This document shows positions 8,344 to 11,819 of a DNA stretch of 11,819 nt, one piece after another (the first letter of the stretch is position 1; each line of letters begins with the position of its first letter). Position numbers and translations under genes: made by a program. The notes under the pieces were generated by a model. That model saw only the letters and a list, made by a program, of their open reading frames with translations, did not search any database and was not told the origin of the DNA. The stretch is taken from contig JAOXYB010050013.1 in the NCBI GenBank assembly GCA_028565635.1, positions 1-11,819 of the forward strand, read 5' to 3'. The stretch is from Phoronis ovalis (taxonomy: Eukaryota > Phoronida > Phoronidae).

Positions 8344-8446
8344 CTAATGGGATATCGGACTAATGAGATGACGGACTAATGGGATGTTGCACTAGTGGGA
8401 TGTCGGGCTAATGAGATGTCGGAGTAATGAGATGTCGGACTATCGA
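8344..8446 (-). repeat. Right arm: inverted 16-bp tandem repeat, six copies
   Basis: Six 16-bp units begin at 8344, 8360, 8376, 8392, 8408 and 8424, with a consensus close to CTAATGGGATGTCGGA. This is the reverse complement of the left-arm unit. The array ends in CTATCGA, the mirror of the left end. The right arm has more copies than the left, and its units vary at G/A in the ATG(G/A)GATG core. Confidence 0.85.
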
Positions 8447-8726
8447 TACGTTCCCGTCTGCCCACTAACAATTATATTTTAAAATGTGCCTAATTTTACT
8501 ATAATAGTTTCAACTACATTTGGTTTACTTCTTTTTTTAAACTCTTGTAAATGTAAATTCAGACAGATTTGTAGACATAAAATACTACTGAAATAAATCA
8601 TTCATAATGATTTTGTTGTGGTTCGATAATTACAAAACCACATATTTAGGGTTGCTCCTATAAGGCAGCAAACCTATTGGTTTTGTACGATTTCTTTCTT
8701 CTTCTTTTACTTTTTCCTTTTTTTTT
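8447..8726. other. Non-coding AT-rich spacer with pyrimidine tract
   Basis: No gene is seen. The segment 8690-8728 is a long pyrimidine-rich tract leading directly into the 265-bp repeat. The stretch before it (GGGTTGCTCCTATAAGGCAGC) may be the leading part of that dispersed repeat family. Confidence 0.4.
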
Positions 8727-9256
8727 CTTCCAATTTTCAGCAAGCTATATCTCGAAGACGGTTACTACTGGGGACATGGTACTTCGGGTGTGACATGCTC
8801 AGTGTAGGCCATTGTTGACCTTGAAGTCAAACAGTCATTTGGAGGTCAAAAAGTAAATTTTTTTTAAATTGCTCAAAATGTTCAAAAATGATGGTGTCAA
8901 GTTACGACAAAGTAATTTTGATGACTTTTTAAAATATTTCAGTACTAAAAGGGTTTTTTATTTTTTGGCATGTTTTCAATTCATTTATTGATCTTCCAAT
9001 TTTCACTAAGGTATACCATGAAGACTGTTACAGTTATGGACACGGTACTTGAAGTGTGACCTGTACCGGATACCATTGCTGACCTTGAGGTTAAAAGGCC
9101 ATTTGGAGGTCAAAGGTCAAATTTTGAAAAAGTTCAAAATGTTGTAAAATGATTGTGGTGAGTTACAACGAAGTATTTTAGATGATCTTTGATAATATTT
9201 CGGTACCAATAGGTATTTTTGACAGTTACTCAGATTTTTCTGATGTCATTTTACCG
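8727..9256. repeat. Two diverged tandem copies of a ~265-bp repeat
   Basis: Copy one begins with TCTTCCAATTTTCA at about 8727 and copy two with TCTTCCAATTTTCA at 8992, giving a period of 265 bp. Matching landmarks run in the same order through both: GAAGAC(G/T)GTTAC, GTGTGAC, CCATTG(T/C)TGACCTTGA, CATTTGGAGGTCAAA, TTCAAAATGTT and TGATGA(C/T)(T/C)TTT. Neither copy has a reading frame of note. Each carries several TGACCT/AGGTCA half-sites. It reads as a dispersed repeat family rather than a gene. Confidence 0.75.
9107..9119 (+). promoter_or_regulatory. Perfect DR1 nuclear-receptor-type site
   Basis: AGGTCA, one A, AGGTCA is a perfect direct repeat with 1-bp spacing, the form bound by RXR and HNF4-type receptors in animals. 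It lies in the second copy of the 265-bp repeat. The matching place in the first copy (8843 onward) keeps only the first half-site. Nothing shows that it acts on a gene here. Confidence 0.35.
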
Positions 9257-9960
9257 CATCACAAACCAGTATTTTTCATATACGGAATAGCATAACTCGG
9301 AAACCTACTGTAACTTGTCACCTAGAGTCATGTAAACAGAAAGAAAAAAGGTGCTTGCGACCAGCGGTATGCAGACATTTTGTGAAGTAATATTGCAAAA
9401 CCTTCTTTGGGGAGCTTCATGAATCTGTTAAAGCATGATATAACCGAAAAAGAATTTATGGCACTTATAATCATCTGATGTACACCTCGGTGTTACTCTA
9501 TGGTATAGTGGTAATTCGTTTGAGACGTCGTATTTTATAATGATGACATTAGTTATGGAGCAAAATCATTCATGCATTAGTTTGCGGGAACATTAAAATG
9601 TCAAAACGTAAACGCTTTGTGATGATGTGATAATGATGCAGATTAAATTGTCTCAAAGATTATTTCTATCAATTTACGGATTCCAATTCCTAACATTCGA
9701 GTGACACATTCTATCAGTTATGTTTGGCATTATGTTGATAAGCAACAGATCTTTTGCCTTATTTAGTTAGTGTTTTATTAGTGCGTAAAAAAATTGAATA
9801 TTGTTTATTCTTTTGCTTATTTTTTTTGCATTTTTAGGTGAAAAACATTTTAACCCCAGTTTGAAGATTAACCAATACATAAAGAATCGTTTCTTAATGT
9901 TGGCACTTGTCGTATGGAATTACAAACCAGTCAAAAATCGTTGTCCAGTTGTTCCGTCTG
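9257..9960. other. Non-coding region, no gene seen
   Basis: This AT-rich sequence has no convincing frame. A pyrimidine-rich stretch ending in TTTTTAG at about 9832-9838 resembles a 3' splice site, and an open frame follows it to about 10046. The frame has no recognisable protein content and runs into short repeats, so I do not call an exon. Confidence 0.4.
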
Positions 9961-9987
9961 TACATTTAGATACGTTCGACTTAAAGG

Positions 9988-10045
9988 ATGTACGATCGAC
10001 TGCACAAATGTACGATCGGCTAAAAAAAACCATGTACGTGATTTA
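9988..10045. repeat. Short tandem ATGTACGATCG repeat
   Basis: ATGTACGATCG starts at 9988 and 10008, with a diverged ATGTACGTGAT at 10032, giving spacings of 20 and 24 bp. The sequence TACGTTCGACTTA just upstream may be another decayed unit. Confidence 0.5.
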
Positions 10046-10067
10046 AGCGACGACGACAACTTTAATA

Positions 10068-10105
10068 GGTACAATGGTACCAAACTTTACCATGGTATGA
10101 GTACC
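10068..10105. other. Imperfect hairpin built from GGTAC/ATGGTA
   Basis: ATGGTA (10074-10079) pairs with TACCAT (10088-10093) around an 8-nt loop. Outside it, GGTAC (10068-10072) can pair with GTACC (10101-10105). Similar TACCATG strings recur at 10287-10292 and 10370-10375, which suggests a repeat family with dyad symmetry. Confidence 0.4.
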
Positions 10106-10170
10106 TAATTATACTATGGTGTGAAAGCATGCCAAATCATGCTGCCACAACTTAAAAAAGGCTTGATCTA

Positions 10171-10195
10171 CATCGACATCGACATCGACGACGAT
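10171..10195. repeat. CATCGA simple repeat
   Basis: Three CATCGA hexamers followed by CGACGAT form a short microsatellite-like tract. Confidence 0.6.
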
Positions 10196-10327
10196 TGAAC
10201 AGCATTAACATATACTTGTCGCTTAATCGGTAATGGCAAATGTAGTCATCGTTCAATAGATGTCGCCGCTGCATGACAAAATGTGCCATGGTACAGAATC
10301 TCTTTTAGACGATGGTATGTAACACGA

Positions 10328-10426
10328 TATGGACGTCTGTTAAAGGACCACGACGATGAACTAGGAATGTACCATGATATGGTTATGGACTTCTGTTAAA
10401 TGATGATATGGACGCCTTTTAGAGGA
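10328..10426. repeat. Degenerate TATGGACGTCTGTTAAAGGA repeat, three copies
   Basis: Related 20-mers begin at 10328, 10384 and 10407: TATGGACGTCTGTTAAAGGA, TATGGACTTCTGTTAAATGA and TATGGACGCCTTTTAGAGGA. The spacings are 56 and 23 bp, so the first interval contains an insertion or the later copies have lost sequence. Confidence 0.55.
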
Positions 10427-10434
10427 TTAGTAAT

Positions 10435-11819
10435 AATTTTGTCCGCTTGAAGTTGAGGGCATTGTGACGACTTGTAAGCAAAGAAAATATAATGTGTTTG
10501 CGTTCGAGGCAAAGCTTTGTGAGGAAGGTCTACATTGCCTGTCTCACACCAGGTAGTAACTATACATTTTAATTGATCCCCATGTTTTATGGGAGAAAAC
10601 TGTGCATGTCTTTTTAACTTTTGTACAGGTGATCATCAATATATATTGTTTTTCCTAAATTGACTGCAAAAATGCTATTTTCTATATTCATTGTACTATG
10701 CATGCGGAGCTTGTAATGTTACTTTGGGCTTTACGAGCTCATGAATATGTTATAACATTACCCCAGGCAAACTATTTGCTTAAGAATATGTTTCGAGGGG
10801 CACTGAAGTGCGCCAATAGTTTAACCTACTGGATAGTTTAACAATTAAAACAAAACTATTGACATATACAATTATATATTTTTAAAAAGGTTTTGTTTTT
10901 TAATTTTATAAATAATAATGTGGTTACATATATAGTTTGAATTTATGTTCTGATTAAAAGTCATTTTTGTATTGAAAATATGTTTCTATATACATTAAGT
11001 TTCAAAAGAAACACAAGCAAATCCTTCAATTTGAAAAAGTTCGTAACTTTTATAGAGAAACAGATCTATATCTGAAGCTGATTTTATGCCGTTTTTTAAG
11101 AGAGTGGTTTGAATTTTTATTTTTAAATTGCATGACATTTTTCCACCAAACTGACATCGTATCCGCTCCCAACTATATTTTAAACATTACTGTCTTTAGG
11201 ATTTATAAACGTTAAATATAAGTTTTCCAAAAATATATATATTATTCAGCATGTCTGTCACTTCATGATTATGAAAATTATAGAAGAAGGTGTTAATGAC
11301 CTGCTGGGGAAATTGTATTAAGTTTAATCCATATTGCGGCATTTCATATTAAAACCGAACCTCAGATGTATTAACATTATATTTTTTAAAATGTCATGAA
11401 TTCATTTTTGCGAAAAATGAAACAAAATCCCAAAACTGGCCGCTTATAAGATCATAAAAAATATTTTTAATAAGCTTTGTATTTATTTTGAATTTATAAA
11501 CTATAAATTCTATTTTATTTTAAACATTTTTATGTTCTTATTCCTTCACTGATAAAGTTATAGTAGAATGCTATAGTCAAATACCAGAAACGTAATGCTT
11601 CAATTAACTCGAGGAAAAACATATTTTGATTTTCGAGGCGCCAGATTGGATTTTAGTTTGTTTGCAGAATTGCGTCATTTTAAAAATGATTAATGGATGA
11701 CACTGGGATCGAAAAAATCTGAGACTATTAAGAAATATTTACCCTATAGCCACACAGCTAAGTTTATATCATTAGAAAATAAATAATGACACATGTTCCG
11801 GTTTAACAATGGTGACATA
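10435..11819. other. AT-rich non-coding region, no gene seen
   Basis: Apart from the inverted repeat at 10713-10761, I see no open frame, RNA gene or clear repeat. The sequence has many A/T runs and several AATAAA-like hexamers with no gene to serve. It is probably intergenic or intronic. Confidence 0.45.
10713..10761. other. 9-bp inverted repeat GTAATGTTA
   Basis: GTAATGTTA at 10713-10721 is perfectly complementary to TAACATTAC at 10753-10761, separated by 31 bases. It could be a short hairpin or a relic of a small inverted-repeat element. Chance is not excluded in AT-rich DNA. Confidence 0.35.

Larger units (their letters stand above)
6019..8446. mobile_element. Putative foldback-type non-autonomous element
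   Basis: The segment is bounded by inverted arrays of the same 16-bp unit. Both ends carry the same outermost sequence, TCGATAGTCCGACAT at 6019-6033 and its reverse complement at 8432-8446. The match may extend outward to a GGG a few bases further. Foldback transposons have long inverted termini made of short direct repeats, which fits. No transposase is seen inside, so it would be non-autonomous. I found no clear target-site duplication. The interior is AT-rich and holds the degenerate repeat at 6720-6945 and the ACG-rich tract at 7169-7194. Two independent minisatellites in opposite orientation are the alternative. Confidence 0.45.

Noticed and set aside
8621-8634. GGTTCGATAAT as a tRNA/SINE B box
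   Set aside because: No A box lies at the right distance upstream, and the last bases of the B-box consensus are missing.
9497-9519. tRNA-like TATAGTGGTAATTCG
   Set aside because: It resembles a tRNA A box, but no B box or cloverleaf can be drawn downstream.
9801-10046. Open frame after a splice-acceptor-like tract
   Set aside because: It begins at TTG, has no recognisable motif, and its 3' half is the short ATGTACGATCG repeat. No convincing donor site follows.

Overview
The window looks like nuclear DNA of a metazoan, most likely an aquatic invertebrate. It is AT-rich, has one long coding region, and the rest is non-coding DNA full of tandem and dispersed repeats. Nothing suggests a bacterial operon: there are no Shine-Dalgarno-led gene clusters, and an ATG with a good Kozak context opens the main gene. 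The repeat styles (16-bp 'TAGTCCGACATCCCAT' arrays in inverted orientation, and a ~265-bp repeat with AGGTCA half-sites) remind me of marine invertebrates, perhaps a bivalve mollusc. That is an impression, not a search result.

Layout. 1-1161: AT-rich upstream sequence with no gene I can support. 1162-3780 (+): an intronless reading frame of 872 aa. It has a hydrophobic N-terminus, a 37-residue repeat, a GlnD/DUF294-like nucleotidyltransferase domain with its metal-binding motif intact, a helical region, and the first units of a 43-residue tetratricopeptide (TPR) array. 3781-5804: the same 129-bp TPR array continues in DNA for about 16 more units but is broken by a 23-bp deletion, stop codons and small indels. 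It ends at what looks like the ancestral stop codon, with a poly(A)-type hexamer 157 bp beyond. 6019-8446: a ~2.4-kb segment bounded by inverted arrays of a 16-bp repeat, probably a foldback-type non-autonomous mobile element. Inside it are a degenerate ~32-bp repeat and a short ACG-rich tract. 8727-9256: two diverged tandem copies of a ~265-bp repeat. 9955-10430: short degenerate repeats and hairpins. 10440-11819: AT-rich DNA without a recognisable gene.

The interest centres on the nucleotidyltransferase-TPR gene. The full locus would have encoded about 21 TPR units. The present frame stops in the fifth. Unit-to-unit variation falls at the positions that line the concave ligand groove of TPR domains. 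A four-unit block (4 x 129 = 516 bp) has been duplicated within the array at about 96% identity by my manual alignment. The truncating deletion happened after that duplication, because the other block copy keeps the missing bases. The locus is either a recent pseudogene or a shortened, possibly still functional, member of a larger family.
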